Source of the DNA: Shinisaurus crocodilurus
Lineage: Eukaryota; Chordata; Lepidosauria; Squamata; Shinisauridae
Assembly: GCA_021292165.1 (NCBI GenBank)
Contig: CM037876.1
Coordinates: 112,783,379-112,847,378 of the forward strand
Direction of reading: 5' to 3'
DNA length: 64,000 nt
Shown here: one piece after another, positions 22,322 to 33,484 of the stretch
Position numbering within the stretch: position 1 is the first letter of the stretch
How the letters are laid out: each line of letters opens with the position of its first letter
Program-made: the position numbers and the translations under genes
Notes under the pieces: model-generated
What the model was told of the DNA's origin: nothing
The model's input: the letters and a program-made list of their open reading frames with translations, nothing else
The model's database searches: none

Positions 22322-23394
22322 GTCCAGAGGCAGAATAGGAAGGAACAAGGTGCAGAACACAAGCACAGAGGGAAAGGAACCAGGCACCCAGCATGAGTTC
22401 AGGAAAGGAAATTGACAGGCACAAGATTCAGGAAGGCAAACCATGCAGCCACTTTGCCTCTCTGACCTTAAATAAGGATCAGGCAAAGTATCCAGGGAAG
22501 ACTGAAAGATCAGCAGCCAAGAGGCCGTTGCCTGTTGCTTAAGCAAAGGACTTTAGAAATATCAGAAGTATTTCAGCAATCATGGAAATAGCATGTATTT
22601 TTCCTTTAAATTATTTTTGTTGGGTATAATGAAAAGCTTAGTCCCAATGACAAAACAACAACAACAAATCTCGTAATAAAGCTAGTGGCTGCTGTTAGAC
22701 TTGTATGAACACTGGAAAGAAAATGTACAGTACAGTTCACAGTGGATGAATGAATAAGGAAAATTTGAGATACTGTGATTCTAACATTATGTAAAATTAA
22801 AATAAGGTTATTTGAAGAAAGATTTTTGTACTGAATTGATCTCCTTTTATTTTATATTCGAACAATATAACCCAAATCATAAAATACTATTCTGTATTTA
22901 ATTGTTTTGTATGTCTGAAATTCATTCCAATAAAAAAAGAGCACCAGAAAACATTCCAAGCCAACAACCCAGTCTGTACATGGCCACTGCCGCTATGGCA
23001 GCTCCAAAGCCATGCTGCTGCAGTTGCCCCATGTGGCAGCACCACTTTACACAAAAGGTGCACCTCCATGTGAGGGTGACTTGTCCTCCGGCACATGTGC
23101 CCTCCAGGTGTTTCTGCGGTGGCGGCCAAGAAGTGTGAACGATATCTCAGTCCTCTCTTTTAAAGATACATAATATTGACAGAGAAAATCATTTGGCAGC
23201 CTCTTGAATGGAGAGCTCAGCTCAGCTGATATAAGCCACTCTGCCTAAACTAACAGGTTGTCAGTGGTGAACTTTGCTTCACAATGCAGAGCAAAACAGA
23301 ATGACAACTGATAGTCTGGCAGGCGGGCACACAAAAAACTCTCTCGCAACGTAAGAAGAAGGCAGGTAAGCCACATTCTGCTCTCACGTGGAAC
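22322..23394. other. No gene recognised
   Basis: Short frames on both strands around 22140-22550 are palindrome artefacts of the MITE and its flanks. No domain, no splice-supported exon. Confidence 0.4.
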
Positions 23395-23396
23395 TA

Positions 23397-23647
23397 CAGT
23401 AATGCCTTGGATTGCAAGTAACTTGGTTTGAGAGCGTTTTGCAAGACAAGCAAAATTTTAAATATTTATTTAATTTTTTTTTTACTTGATATACAAGCGT
23501 CGTCTTGCAATACAAGCACTGTAGTACGGCTTAAATTAAAAATCTCTGTACAAATTTTTTTGGGGGGATTTCGTTTTGATATAAGAGTGTTTTGGATTAC
23601 AAGCACCTTTCCGGAACGAATTATGCTCTCAATCCAAGGCATGACTG
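23397..23647. mobile_element. Tc1/mariner-type MITE (pogo/Tigger-like) with TA duplication
   Basis: The left end CAGTAATGCCTTGGATTG and right end CAATCCAAGGCATGACTG are inverted repeats. TA sits at 23395-23396 and 23648-23649, the target duplicated by Tc1/mariner elements. The inside repeats 'GATTACAAGCAC / TTGCAATACAAGCAC' motifs in both orientations, around an AT-rich core near 23455-23490. About 250 bp, non-coding. Confidence 0.75.
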
Positions 23648-23964
23648 TATTGCAAATGCACGAGAGCAGCAAAAAGCAGATTCTCACCCACCCGCATTCA
23701 TGTCCTTTTGCAGTGGTGCTTACGTGGTATGGCAAAAATGTGTTTTCAAGCCAGCATCTCCTCTCAGTCCCACTTCTCTCAAAGTGCTCTTCCTAATCCT
23801 AAACAGTGCAGACAGAAAAGGCCCTATCATCTGAGGTAGGTAGGGAATGCCAAAGACTACAGTGGCGTTTCTATGAAACACTCTATTAATCCTATCTTGC
23901 TATTTCACTAAGATAAAGCAGCTGGTAGTGATGTTGATGGCCTGCCAGGCAGGTCCATCATATT

Positions 23965-23967
<3 letters not shown>

Positions 23968-23995
<28 letters not shown>
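23968..23995. repeat. (CA)n microsatellite
   Basis: Fourteen uninterrupted CA units. Confidence 0.95.
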
Positions 23996-24751
23996 TGTTG
24001 ATCAATCCAATGAAACAGGAATTCTCGGTCTCCTCAGGTCACAGGACAAGTGACACAAAGTTATATTCCTGTTACACAAGGTATTTCCTGACTTTAATGC
24101 AACACCATTTCCATCCGGCATGCTGCCCACACACCACCTAAAACCAAAGATCTCCCATCTTCCTCTTGAATGTATCTTTCCCTCAACTTTAAGACAGATC
24201 TCGGTGAAGGGCAGTATCTGGTCCAGGAAGCTAGTGTGTTCTTCTTCGTAATGGTTGCCTATGGACATTGTGCCATTTACCTGTAAGTTGGTGGGAACTC
24301 AGTATCACCTAACACAAGATTTGCACACTTCTTATTCCCATTTCACAGATAGAATGCCAAGTTCTATAATGCCTGACCCAAGGCCACCTGCCTGATTGAG
24401 TGGCTTCAAATGTAACAGTATGGGCCAACACATACGCAAGTCACTGACACTTCCTATATTTTCATAGTTCCACTGTTAACATCTGATGGGCAAGCCTATG
24501 CAGGAACAAAGTGCAAGCTGCAGATTAGCTCACATATGCACATCTCCCCCACGCAAGCTCCCCTTCAGTTACTGCAGTAGCTAGCCAAGTCAATTTCACA
24601 CCTGCTTGCCCATGCTTGCTATAACATCCAATATCACAGAGAACATTTTGCAGAATCCACTCAGCTAGTGACTTACAAAAGATTCTTTACTTCTCTGAAT
24701 AATGTTGCAAATGGTTCTGATTAATCCAAGGGAGTTATCCAGCTGCTATAA
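23996..24751. other. No gene recognised
   Basis: No recognisable domain or repeat. The minus frame at 24002-24268 has no family resemblance I can support. Confidence 0.4.
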
Positions 24752-24979
24752 TCTATATCTATATCTATATATATATATAAAAGAAGAAGTTCTGACTGAT
24801 TGACTGACTGACTGACTCATCAACGCCCAGCTCACACCGTTTAATTTAGGAATGTGAAATTTTGAAGGAACATTGCTTTTATGACGTAGATACCCACTAA
24901 GGAAGGATTTTTGAAAATTCCATCCCTAAGGGGGTGAAAAAAGGTGGCAAAATTGCCCCACTCTCATATCTCCTATGGG

Positions 24980-25590
24980 CAAAACAACAGGGGAGCAGTT
25001 ATGCAAGTCGGCCTCACCTCATAATTGATGCAGGAGCCAATAGGAGCAGTTATGCAAATAGCCCATACGACACTTAGAATGTTTGTATGAATTCCTGCAG
25101 GGGCCAATAGGGGTGGGTATGCAAATCTCCCCTAGGCCATTTAGAATGTTCTCTGAGGGGGTGAAAAGGGAGGGAAACTTTTACAATGACTGAATGACTG
25201 AATGACTGTTGTGTGGGGGGCATCCCAAATCCTGTGTGTCCGTGTGTCTGTGTGTACGGGCATTTGCGTGCATCGAATAGGCTCCTACACGGTTGGACAG
25301 ATTCGCCCCAAACTTGGCACACATACTCTCCATCACCCAAGGACAAAGATTGGTGGGTTCAAATCTCCGAAAAAGCCATCACTGCACCTGTATGGCCCAA
25401 AATAGATGATAGCCAATGGCATCACTTGGAATGTCTGCAGGGGCCATTCAGGAGCGGTTATGCAAATCACTCCAACGACATTTAGAATGTTCGTATGAAT
25501 TGCCACCACAGGGGCCCAATCAGGAGTGGATATGCAAATCTCTCCTACGTCAAAACAGAATGTTTATATGCACTGCAGCCGGGGCCTACA
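24980..25590 (+). repeat. Dispersed repeats of 70-80 bp inside the Helitron-like element
   Basis: The module 'CAGGGGCCAATAGGAGCGGTTATGCAAATC ... ACATTTAGAATGTTCGTATGAATT' recurs at about 25031, 25097, 25437 and 25508 with variation, with further partial copies. The conserved TATGCAAAT core contains an octamer-like ATGCAAAT. Confidence 0.7.
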
Positions 25591-25599
25591 CGGGGGAGG

Positions 25600-26405
25600 G
25601 GAGCTGAGATTTCATTGTTGTGTAGTCCTGGGGGGAGCAGGGATTTCACTGTTGTGTAGTCCCGGGTGGGGGAGCTGGGATTACATTGTGTGGTCCCGGG
25701 GGGGAAGCAGGGATTTGATTGTTGTGTAGTCCCGAGGGGGGGGGGGACAGGGAATTCATTGTTGCGTAGTCCCGGGGGGGAAGCTGGGATTTCCTTGAGT
25801 AGTCCCGGGGGGGAGCAGGGAGGAATTTCATTGTGCAGTCCCACGGGGTGGACAGAGATTTGAATGTGTAGTCCCGTGGGGGGGGGGGAAGCAGGGATTT
25901 CATTGTACAGTCCCGTAGGGGGGAGTAGGGAATTCATCGTTGTGTAGTCCTGCGGGTGGGGAGCTGTGATTTCATTGTTGTGTGGACCCAAGGGAGCTGG
26001 GATTTCACTGTTGTGTAGTCCCAGGGGGGGAGTAGGGATTTCATTGTTGTGTAGTCTGGGGGGGGGAGCAGGGATTTCATTGTGTAGTCCCGGGTGGGGA
26101 GCTGGGATTTCATTGTTGTGCAGTCCCGGGGGGGAGCAGGGATTTCACTGTGTAGTCCCAGGGGAACAGGAATTTCACTGTGTAGTCCCAGGGGAACAGG
26201 GATTTCATTGTGTAGTCCCGGGGAGCAGGGATTTCATTGTGTAGTCCCGGGGGGGGGGGAGGAAGAAATTTCATTGTGTAGTCCTGAGGGGAAGCTGGAA
26301 TTTCATTGTGCAGTCCCGGTGGAGCTGGTAGTCCTGGCGGAGCTGGGATTTCATTGTGTAATCCTGGGGGAGCTGAGATTTCTGGGGGAGCTGGGATTCC
26401 ATCAT
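25600..26405 (+). repeat. G-rich minisatellite, unit about 30-40 bp, about 23 copies
   Basis: The unit is approximately GTGTAGTCCCGGGGGGGAGCAGGGATTTCATTGTT. The TAGTCC landmark recurs about every 30-40 bases from 25625 to about 26357. The G-run varies from about 3 to 13. Gly-rich and Pro-rich open frames on both strands here are repeat translations and not genes. Confidence 0.9.
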
Positions 26406-26472
26406 GTTTCTTTTAAAAACAATTGTACCAAATCCTAAAATCTAGGTGAGTGAAGCCACGGGCAACAGCTAG

Positions 26473-26737
26473 TCTTCTTCTATATAGTCATCAGAAAGTA
26501 GGAGTCACTCTTGTAATACTACACTTTTAAGACATCTTACTATTTGAATTGAGTTTTCAAGAATTCCTGCTTCTACTTCTTCTTGGACTTACTATTCTTA
26601 CTACTCAGAAATCTGAGTATCCTCTCTCAAATACATTTCACATGATATTTATTTAAACTGATGGTCAAATCACACTTGACATTTTGCTTGCTGGTAGGAA
26701 AAATGGACCCAAGTTTAAATGCCAAAATACATTTGGG
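26473..26737. other. No gene recognised
   Basis: AT-rich flank of the Helitron-like element. Confidence 0.4.
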
Positions 26738-26950
26738 AAGGGGCTGTAGATCAGGGGTAGAAACACATGCTTTGGATGCAGAAGGTCCCAGGTTCGGTCA
26801 TCAGCATCTCCTTACTGGGCTGGGGAAAACCTCTATATGTAATCTGGGAGAGCTCCTACAAGTCATTGTAGACAATACTGGGCTAGATGGACCATGGTCT
26901 GACTTGGTGGAAGATGGCTTCCTATGTGCAGTACCATCAGCTGCGAATGT
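26738..26950 (+). repeat. tRNA-headed SINE
   Basis: GGGGCTGTAGATCAGGGGTAGAAACACATGC is tRNA-like with an A box, and CAGGTTCGGTCATC is a diverged B box. The body reads GACAATACTGGGCTAGATGGACCATGGTCTGACT and ends near GGCTTCCTATGTGCAG. The plus-strand order from pol III promoter to tail is clear. Confidence 0.75.
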
Positions 26951-27044
26951 TGGAGGCACATTGAGATGGTGGCATTTTCCTACAGTAAACACAACAGCAG
27001 TAACTGGGAAATGTCAGGCTCTGTCCTTTGTGCTCATTTCAGGG

Positions 27045-27214
27045 AAGCCCATGCTCACCATTCAAGGTTCATAATGCCTTAAATGGCTTAGGTCCAAGAT
27101 ACTTTAGGGACCTCCTCCTCCTGTACCAACCTGCCCCTGACCTAAGATCTGATGGGAAAGGCCCTTCTCTATGTCCCAACTATGGTGGAGGTATGGTTGA
27201 TGATGGGAATGGGG

Positions 27215-27254
<40 letters not shown>

Positions 27255-27530
27255 CATCTCTGTGGCCACATCTAATTGTGGAATTCTTTGCCCTGGCATG
27301 CTCTTTTGGCACCCTCTCTTATGGTGATTCACCATATGGCAAAACCCTTCTTCTTTAGGAAAGCATTTGTTTTATTAGATGGATACATTTTATACAGTGT
27401 CTCCATTTTATCTGCTGCATCTGTCTCTTTTATTATGGGTTGTTTTTTTTTCTCTTTTGGAATGTTATTGTATTTTATGTTTGGTATTGATTGTTCTTAG
27501 CTGCCCTAAGTGGTGTGTAAGGACCAGAAG
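27045..27530 (+). mobile_element. L2-type LINE 3' fragment with internal GA microsatellite
   Basis: HNALNGLGPRYFRDLLLLYQPAPDLRS near 27068-27150 matches the L2-group C-terminal block (compare YKALNGSGPGYLKD at about 48065). The (GA)n run at 27217-27252 breaks the frame. The 3' part includes the TTTTATTAGATGGATACATT and CTTAGCTGCCCTAAG-like tail. 5'-truncated and frameshifted. Confidence 0.65.
27217..27252. repeat. (GA)n microsatellite
   Basis: About 18 uninterrupted GA units preceded by a G run. Confidence 0.95.
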
Positions 27531-28650
27531 GGTGAATATATCAGAAACATATAGACATTTTAACTCAGGTGTCATCTTTGTGCCAAAGTTCAGAGAGTTA
27601 AATGTGAATCAGCCATGAGTCCATATTGAAAAAAGGAGTCTTAGCTTGCTTGCCTGAGTTGTCTTTTGTCCTTATATATAACCTGCCTAACCAGAGTGAG
27701 TAATAATATGAAAGAAAAGCAATTCAGGAAACTAGCAATTTAAGGTCTCAGCTGAGACTAGTCAAGTTGGTGTGTACCTTGTTTCCAAGCAATGTTGATG
27801 TAATATTTCTCTCAAGGCAGTATTCCAAAGGCCATGAAAGTGCAACTTAAATAATAGTTATATATTTCTAAGCAACTTCCATTTCAATTATGCCAAGATA
27901 GTTTCAGTTTTTAAATTTATATCTGCATTTCTTCCAAAACAGCAACTCAAAGCGGGTAACAGCAATAAAATATAAAACATACTTGCAGTTAAGTTTAACC
28001 AAGTCTCTCAATAGTGTGTGTGTGTGTGGGGGGGGAGTTAGGCTCTCTTATGACAGAGGTGGCAAACTCTAATGGATCACCCCCAAACATTTTTACCAAG
28101 ACTGTGCCAGTTTTGATGAAGGCAGTGAAAGGACCAGAGGTTATTTCTAAAAAATACCCCTCACCATCCAGTCCCAATGTTCCACCCTTCCCGCATCTTT
28201 CCTCCCCAAATTCCTTCAATGGCACTCCTCCTTGCAGCTCCCCAAGATGTCTACCCCTTTCCCACATGCCATAGCTTGCCCTTCAATATCCTCCCACATG
28301 TCAAACAGCTCTCTGCCCCCACCCCATACAGCCAACTTAAACATTTCTGTCATCCAATTGTACTCCATCACAACCCTACTGTCTATTGTCCTATTCTCTC
28401 CACCCTCTTTGACAACTGCACTGTCTAATGTCAAGAGAATATTGGGAGAGTCTGATCCTGAATCAGCCATTTCCCCTACTAAGCTTCCTAGTCCTGAGGA
28501 TCATTCAACCATTTATGTGAAGTGTGGGGAGAGTTCCAATGCATTCCACTGGGGATCACAATGGTGTAATAAGGCCTTATGTTTGACAGCCTTCATGTAT
28601 CAAATTGTATCCCAAAAGCAGCTCATGGGAGCTTTCTGTTTCAACTTCCA
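27531..28650. other. No gene recognised; GT/G-run at 28013-28037
   Basis: Overlapping frames of 80-140 codons on both strands (28014-28657) come from a C-rich, stop-poor stretch. None shows a domain, and the strands conflict. Confidence 0.4.
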
Positions 28651-31230
28651 TTCATAAGAACATAAGAACTATGAGGGATTAGACCAGGGGTCCATCTAGT
28701 CCAGCATTCTGTTTGCACATTGGCCAACCAGCTGCCCATGGAAAACCCACAAGCAGGACATAAGTCCAATACCACCCTCCCACCCATGTTCCCTAGCAAC
28801 TAGTGTACATAGGCATACTGTCTCTGATACTGGAGGCAGCATATAGCCAAACTGGACTAGCAGCAATTGATAGCTTTCTCCTCCATGAATTTGTCCAATC
28901 CCCTTTTAAAGCCATGCAGATTGGTGGCCATCACTACATCCTGTGGAAGTGAATTCCATAGTTTAACTATGCACTGTGTGAAGAAGTACTTCCTTTTATC
29001 TGTCCTGAATCTCCCACCAATGAGCTTCATGAGATGACCAGAACTGTACATAGTATTCTAAGTGTGGTCGCACCATACATTTGTACAAGGACAGTATGAT
29101 CTTCTCAGTTTTATTTTCAACAGCAGCCGCACACTGGGTTGACATTTTCATCAAGCTGTCCACCACAACCCCAAGATCTCTTTCTTGGTCAGTCATTGCT
29201 AGCTCAGATTCCCATCAGCTTATACTTGAAGTTGGGATTTTTTGCCACAATGTGCATTACTTTACACTTACTTACACTGAACTGCATTTGCCTTTTGGAA
29301 GTCCAAGTAAACAATGTCTATTGGATAGCCCCTGTCCACATGTTTACTGACACTCTCTAAGAACTGTAAAAGGTTAGTGAGACAGGACTTACCTTTGCAG
29401 AAGCCATGTTGATGCTTTCTCAGCAGGACTTGTCCTTCTATATGCTTACTAATTTTATCTTTAATAAGCTTTCAACCAATTCACCTGGAACAAAGGTTAA
29501 GCTAACCAGCCTGTAATTTCCCTGATCCCCTTTGGATCCCTTTTTAAAAATTGGTGTTACATTGGCCATTCTCCAGGCCTCTGGTACAGAGGCTGATCTT
29601 AGGAACATGCTAGATATTTTTATTAAAAGATCAGCAATTTCATATTTGATTTGTTTAAGAACTCTAGGATGGATACCATCTGTGCCATCTGATTTATAGG
29701 CTTTCAATTTGTCGATAAGGTTGAGAACTTGATCTTTTGTCACCACTATTTACCTCAATCCCTCAGACTCCCTTCCTGAAAACATCAGTTAAGGCACAGG
29801 TAACTGTCATATACCTTCTGCGGTGAAGACAGATGAAAAGGATTCATTCAGCTTCTCTGCAATCTCCTTATCCTCACTTAGGACTCCTTTAACTCCAATG
29901 TTGTCCAATGGTCCAACTGCCTCCATAGCTGGTTTCCTGCTTCTGATATATTTAAAGTATTATTTATAGTTGGCCTTCATGTTGTTAGTGATATGCTTCT
30001 CAAAATGCTTTTTTGCATCTCTTATTGTCTGTTTTCATCTCCTTTGTGCAAGTCTGTGTTCCCTTTTGTTTTTCTCATTTGGGCAAGACTTCCATTTTCT
30101 GAAGGAAGCCTTCTTATCTCTAACAGCATCCTGGACACTGCTCATTCACCATGCTGGTGACCTCTTGGACTTGATGCTACCTTTCCTAACCTGTGTTATA
30201 TACATTCTAGCTGAGCTTCTATTATTGTGGTTTTGAGTAACCTCCAAGCATTTTGAAGGAATGACTCTTGACTACCCTTTTCAACTTCCTTTTTACCCGG
30301 TCCCTCATTTTAAAGAAGTTTCCTCCTTGAAGTCAAATGTGACTGTCTTGGACTTCCTTGTCAATTTTCCACTTAAATCTGGTAGCACTGTGGTCACAGC
30401 TTCAAGTTGGTTTAACAACATTTATTACATCTCTTACTAGGTCCTGGGTGACACCACTTAGGATTAAATCCTAGGTCAACCCCTTCTGGTCGGTTCCATG
30501 ATCAGCTGTTCTAGGGCACAGTCATTTAGGCCATCGAGAATTTTAACTGTGTTGTCATGACTGGAACATGCATTTATCCAGTTAATGTGGGGGTAATTGA
30601 AATCACCCATTCTTACAACACTTCCTCATTTGGTGGCCTCCCTGATTTCATTTTCCATCTCAGCATCACCCTGAGCATTCTGGTCTGAGGGACGATAGCA
30701 TGTTCCTAGTACTATTTAGTTTTGAAGCCCAGTATTGTCGCTCACCGTGCTTCTGTGTAAGAGTCTGCCCCTTTTAGGTTTTCAAGTCTGCTCTTTGACA
30801 TACAGAACAAAACCTCCTGCAGTATGCTCTTCCCAGTCCTTTCTATAAAGTTTGTATCCAGAGATGACCATATCCCACTGGTTCTCTCCATTCCACCAGG
30901 TTTCTGTAATGCCCACTACATCTAGGTTCTGCTTTAAAACCAGGCACTCCAACTCTCCTATTTTGGCTTGGAAACTTCTAGCATTTGCATAGTAACACCT
31001 ATGTATAGTGTCCCTCCCCAGATGTCCCCGGCGTGTGTATCTTCTGCCATGGCACTTAGGCCTCTTTAATCGGCTATGTTGTTTCACCATATGCTCCTGG
31101 CCTATTTCTCCCCTTCTACATTTGGGCAAATGGGAACATTTTCATCTCCTAGCGATAATTCAGCCTGAACTGGATGCTTTCCAGCTCCTGTCAGCTTTCC
31201 CCCAGAGTTCAGTTTATAAGCTTTCCTGTC

Positions 31231-31231
31231 A

Positions 31232-31282
<51 letters not shown>
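31231..31282. repeat. (CAT)n microsatellite inside CR1
   Basis: About 17 uninterrupted CAT/ATC units located between the CR1 endonuclease and ORF1 segments. Confidence 0.95.
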
Positions 31283-31314
31283 GTTTTGTGTCAGCAGTAT
31301 GGTTCCATTTTGGT

Positions 31315-31536
31315 TCAAGTGGAGCCCATCCCTCTTGTACAGGCCTGGCTTGTCCCCCAGTGCCTAACAAATCTGAACCTCTCCTCCCTGCACCACCATC
31401 TCATCCATGCATTTAGACTCCTCTGCTTTGCCTGTCTAGCTGACTCTGCACATGGAACAGGTAGCATTTCAGAGAAAGCCACCTTGGTGGTCCTGGATTT
31501 CAGCCTTCTACCTAGCAACCTGGATAGCACCCACAC
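31315..31536 (-). pseudogene. CR1 ORF1 esterase C-terminal fragment
   Basis: The minus-strand frame includes TTKVAFSEMLPVP, a tryptophan-rich NAWMRWWCREERFRFVRHW segment and a terminal GMGST at the usual DGLH position. This matches the distal half of the CR1 ORF1 SGNH esterase. The expected catalytic DxxH reads as GMGS, so the site appears lost. Confidence 0.65.
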
Positions 31537-31560
31537 CCCTGCTGCCTTGCTACCTTCATA

Positions 31561-32179
31561 ACTTTTTATTTGTTTGTTTTATTGATATTATTGGGTTTGT
31601 TTGCCTGGGAACTTAAGTTGTTTACTCGGAGAAGGTGGGGAATATATGTATACGTACATCTTTTACTTACCGCATATTCATACTTATTTAAAGTTACTTA
31701 CTATGAGAAGGGAGGGAAGAGTCTACTGCCCTGGCCTCCTAGCTAAATTTGCACAGGTGCTTAACTCACTTGTGTACTGATGCTTAGTCACTGGGCCTGG
31801 GATGCTTCATTACCGGGGCTCCTTGCGCTCAGAGAGCTGGCTCCCTTGCAAGCCTGCCTCCTTATATAGCTCTAGTTAGCTTGGCCCAACTGCTGCTGCA
31901 GCCGGCAAACACTGATTTTGATAATTTAAATTTCTGTGTTACCTAAAGTGATGCATACTTTATAATATGTTCTTCAAAAACATTGCATGTATACTTTCAC
32001 AACTCTTGCTTTCTATTTCTAAAAGTCATGTGGCATTCCAATGGCAGACTGAATATCTAAATCCCAATGGGAATGAGATGAGTTTTTCTATTGCCATTGA
32101 TTTGGATAAGATCTAAAATTGTTTTTATACTTTTTGAATTCATGAACACATCAAGCTGGTGTTGCACTGCAGTGTAGAG
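31561..32179. other. No gene recognised
   Basis: AT-rich sequence without repeat or coding signal that I can name. Confidence 0.4.
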
Positions 32180-32344
32180 CAGGACCGGTGCAAGGCAGTT
32201 TGGTGCCCTAGGCAAGATCAGATATTTAGCGCCCCCCCCTTCCCACTTGAGAGCGCTGTATTTTTTTAAAGGCGTTTCTGGCGCCCCCTTTAGCCCTGCG
32301 CCCTAGGCAGCTGCCTAGTTGGCCTAATGGTAGCACCGGCCCTG
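32180..32344. mobile_element. hAT-type MITE with perfect 8-bp TSD
   Basis: It starts CAGGACCGGTGC and ends GCACCGGCCCTG (12-bp inverted ends, one mismatch). GTGTAGAG flanks it exactly at 32172-32179 and 32345-32352, the 8-bp duplication typical of hAT. The interior is non-coding and C-rich (GCGCCCCC runs). Confidence 0.9.
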
Positions 32345-32352
32345 GTGTAGAG

Positions 32353-33484
32353 ACTTCATGAAGAGAAATGATCTGCTATTATTGTGTATTTATGTTTTTA
32401 TTTAACTTATTTATACCCTGCTTTTCAAACTAATTTCCCTAACAATTCTGGATTTGAGGTGTGCACAAAAAATGTAAAGTGTGGATATGACAAACATAGA
32501 ATTAATCACATGAAGGCAGCCCACTCATTGAAAGGGGCAGTGGAGCTGTACCCCAACATGGCTCCCAACCCCTCCTAACATCCTTCCATTGAATGTGAAC
32601 ATCTGGACTGGAGAAGCCTACACATGTGGACCTCTACATGTATATATTTCCACAGGGTTCCAGTTCCTGTTGAAATCTACTACACACATAGAGGACTGTG
32701 TGCTAGGCCCTAGGCTTCCCTGGCTCAAATGTCCATGATCAGTGCATGAACACTGGAGGGCAGGGAGCTGTATGACCTCAGAGGAGAGGCCAGTGGCACA
32801 GCTTCACTGCCCCTTACAACAGGAGGACCCCCTTCACACAGTTAACACATGAAGGGGGCTAAATTTGCAAATACATGCATGATAAAGACAAACTCATCAG
32901 GGAACTAGGATTGGCTACAGCACTCTATCATGTCAAATGTACACTTGGTGGCAAACCTGAATTTGCTGCTATGTATTGTGTAAAATAGCCGCCTTGAGTC
33001 CCAGTATTGGGGAAAAGGCGGGTTATAAATAAATAAATAAATAAATAAATAATAATGCCCACAGATTCAGGGGGGCGGGGAATAGGTATATTTTTCTTTC
33101 AATCTATCCTGTGCTTTATATTACAGTGGGAATACAATGTTTTCTTCAGCCTCCCTTAACCAGACACATTTCTAGAAAATAAATGTGTAGTTGGAATTGC
33201 ACATTAGGGGTGCAATACCAAAAGTTATGTAGCTTGCAGTGCCAAAAGGCATGAATAGAAACAGGTACCTGCATTGCATTCATTCCAGTTCCCAAGAATG
33301 GGCAAGTCTCGCCTAAGGGCAGGCATCTAGCAGGGAAGCAACCTATGTGAACGACTTTAATATCTTTTGAAAGAACGGGCTGATCTAATCTAACAATATC
33401 GACAGCATGATAGAGAGCAGGAAGTTAATTTCCTGCTCTTATGAATCTCTATTACATAGAAGTGCCAAAAGAAAAAGATTTGAC
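32353..33484. other. No gene; LINE/SINE tail at 32980-33050
   Basis: TAGCCGCCTTGAGTCCCAGTATTGGGG...GGCGGGTTATAAATAAATAAATAAATAAATAAATAATAATG at about 32985-33055 is a plus-strand LINE/SINE 3' tail ending in (AAAT)n. The remainder has no recognisable content. Confidence 0.5.

Larger units (their letters stand above)
24752..26472 (+). mobile_element. Helitron-like non-autonomous element
   Basis: It begins TC (TCTATATCTATATATATA...) and then reads GACTGATTGACTGACTGACTGACTCATCAACGCCCAG, a leader I associate with Helitron-type repeats. It ends GAAGCCACGGGCAACAGCTAG (CTAG at 26469-26472) just before a T, matching the CTRR^T ending of Helitrons. The small stem GCC-ACG-GGC lies at the expected place before the end, although it is weak. 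The left neighbour is A, so the insertion site would be A^T. No Rep/helicase is encoded. The inside is a set of 70-80-bp repeats and then a long minisatellite. A second leader-like segment (CACGGTTGGACAGATTCGCC near 25288) may mean two related elements were joined. Confidence 0.6.
28651..31560 (-). mobile_element. CR1-type LINE spanning 3' tail to ORF1, decayed
   Basis: The left edge (3' end) carries TTCATAAGAACATAAGAAC, the tail repeat of a CR1 subfamily. On the minus strand, ORF2 C-terminal sequence (KYFFTQCIVKLWNSLPQDVV) lies at 28860-29050. RT sequence (KAYKSDGTDGIHPRVLKQI and ANVTPIFKKGSKGDQGNYR) lies at 29440-29745. Endonuclease sequence (YANARSFQAKIGELECL and VVGITETWW) lies at 30780-31040. 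ORF1 esterase sequence lies at 31315-31536. It is broken by stops and frameshifts and by a CAT microsatellite at 31231-31282. Confidence 0.85.

Noticed and set aside
23968..24000. CRISPR-like or regulatory repeat
   Set aside because: It is a plain CA microsatellite without spacers.
25545..26438. Gly/Cys/Ser-rich and Pro-rich open frames of up to 148 codons on both strands
   Set aside because: They are translations of the minisatellite in several phases. Periodic, strand-symmetric and with no start context, so not proteins.
26738..26810. Functional tRNA gene
   Set aside because: The head resembles a tRNA, but the B box is mutated, the cloverleaf cannot close properly and a SINE body follows.
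28014..28657. Overlapping frames on both strands considered as a gene
   Set aside because: C-rich stop-poor DNA gives open frames in four phases at once, with no domain in any.
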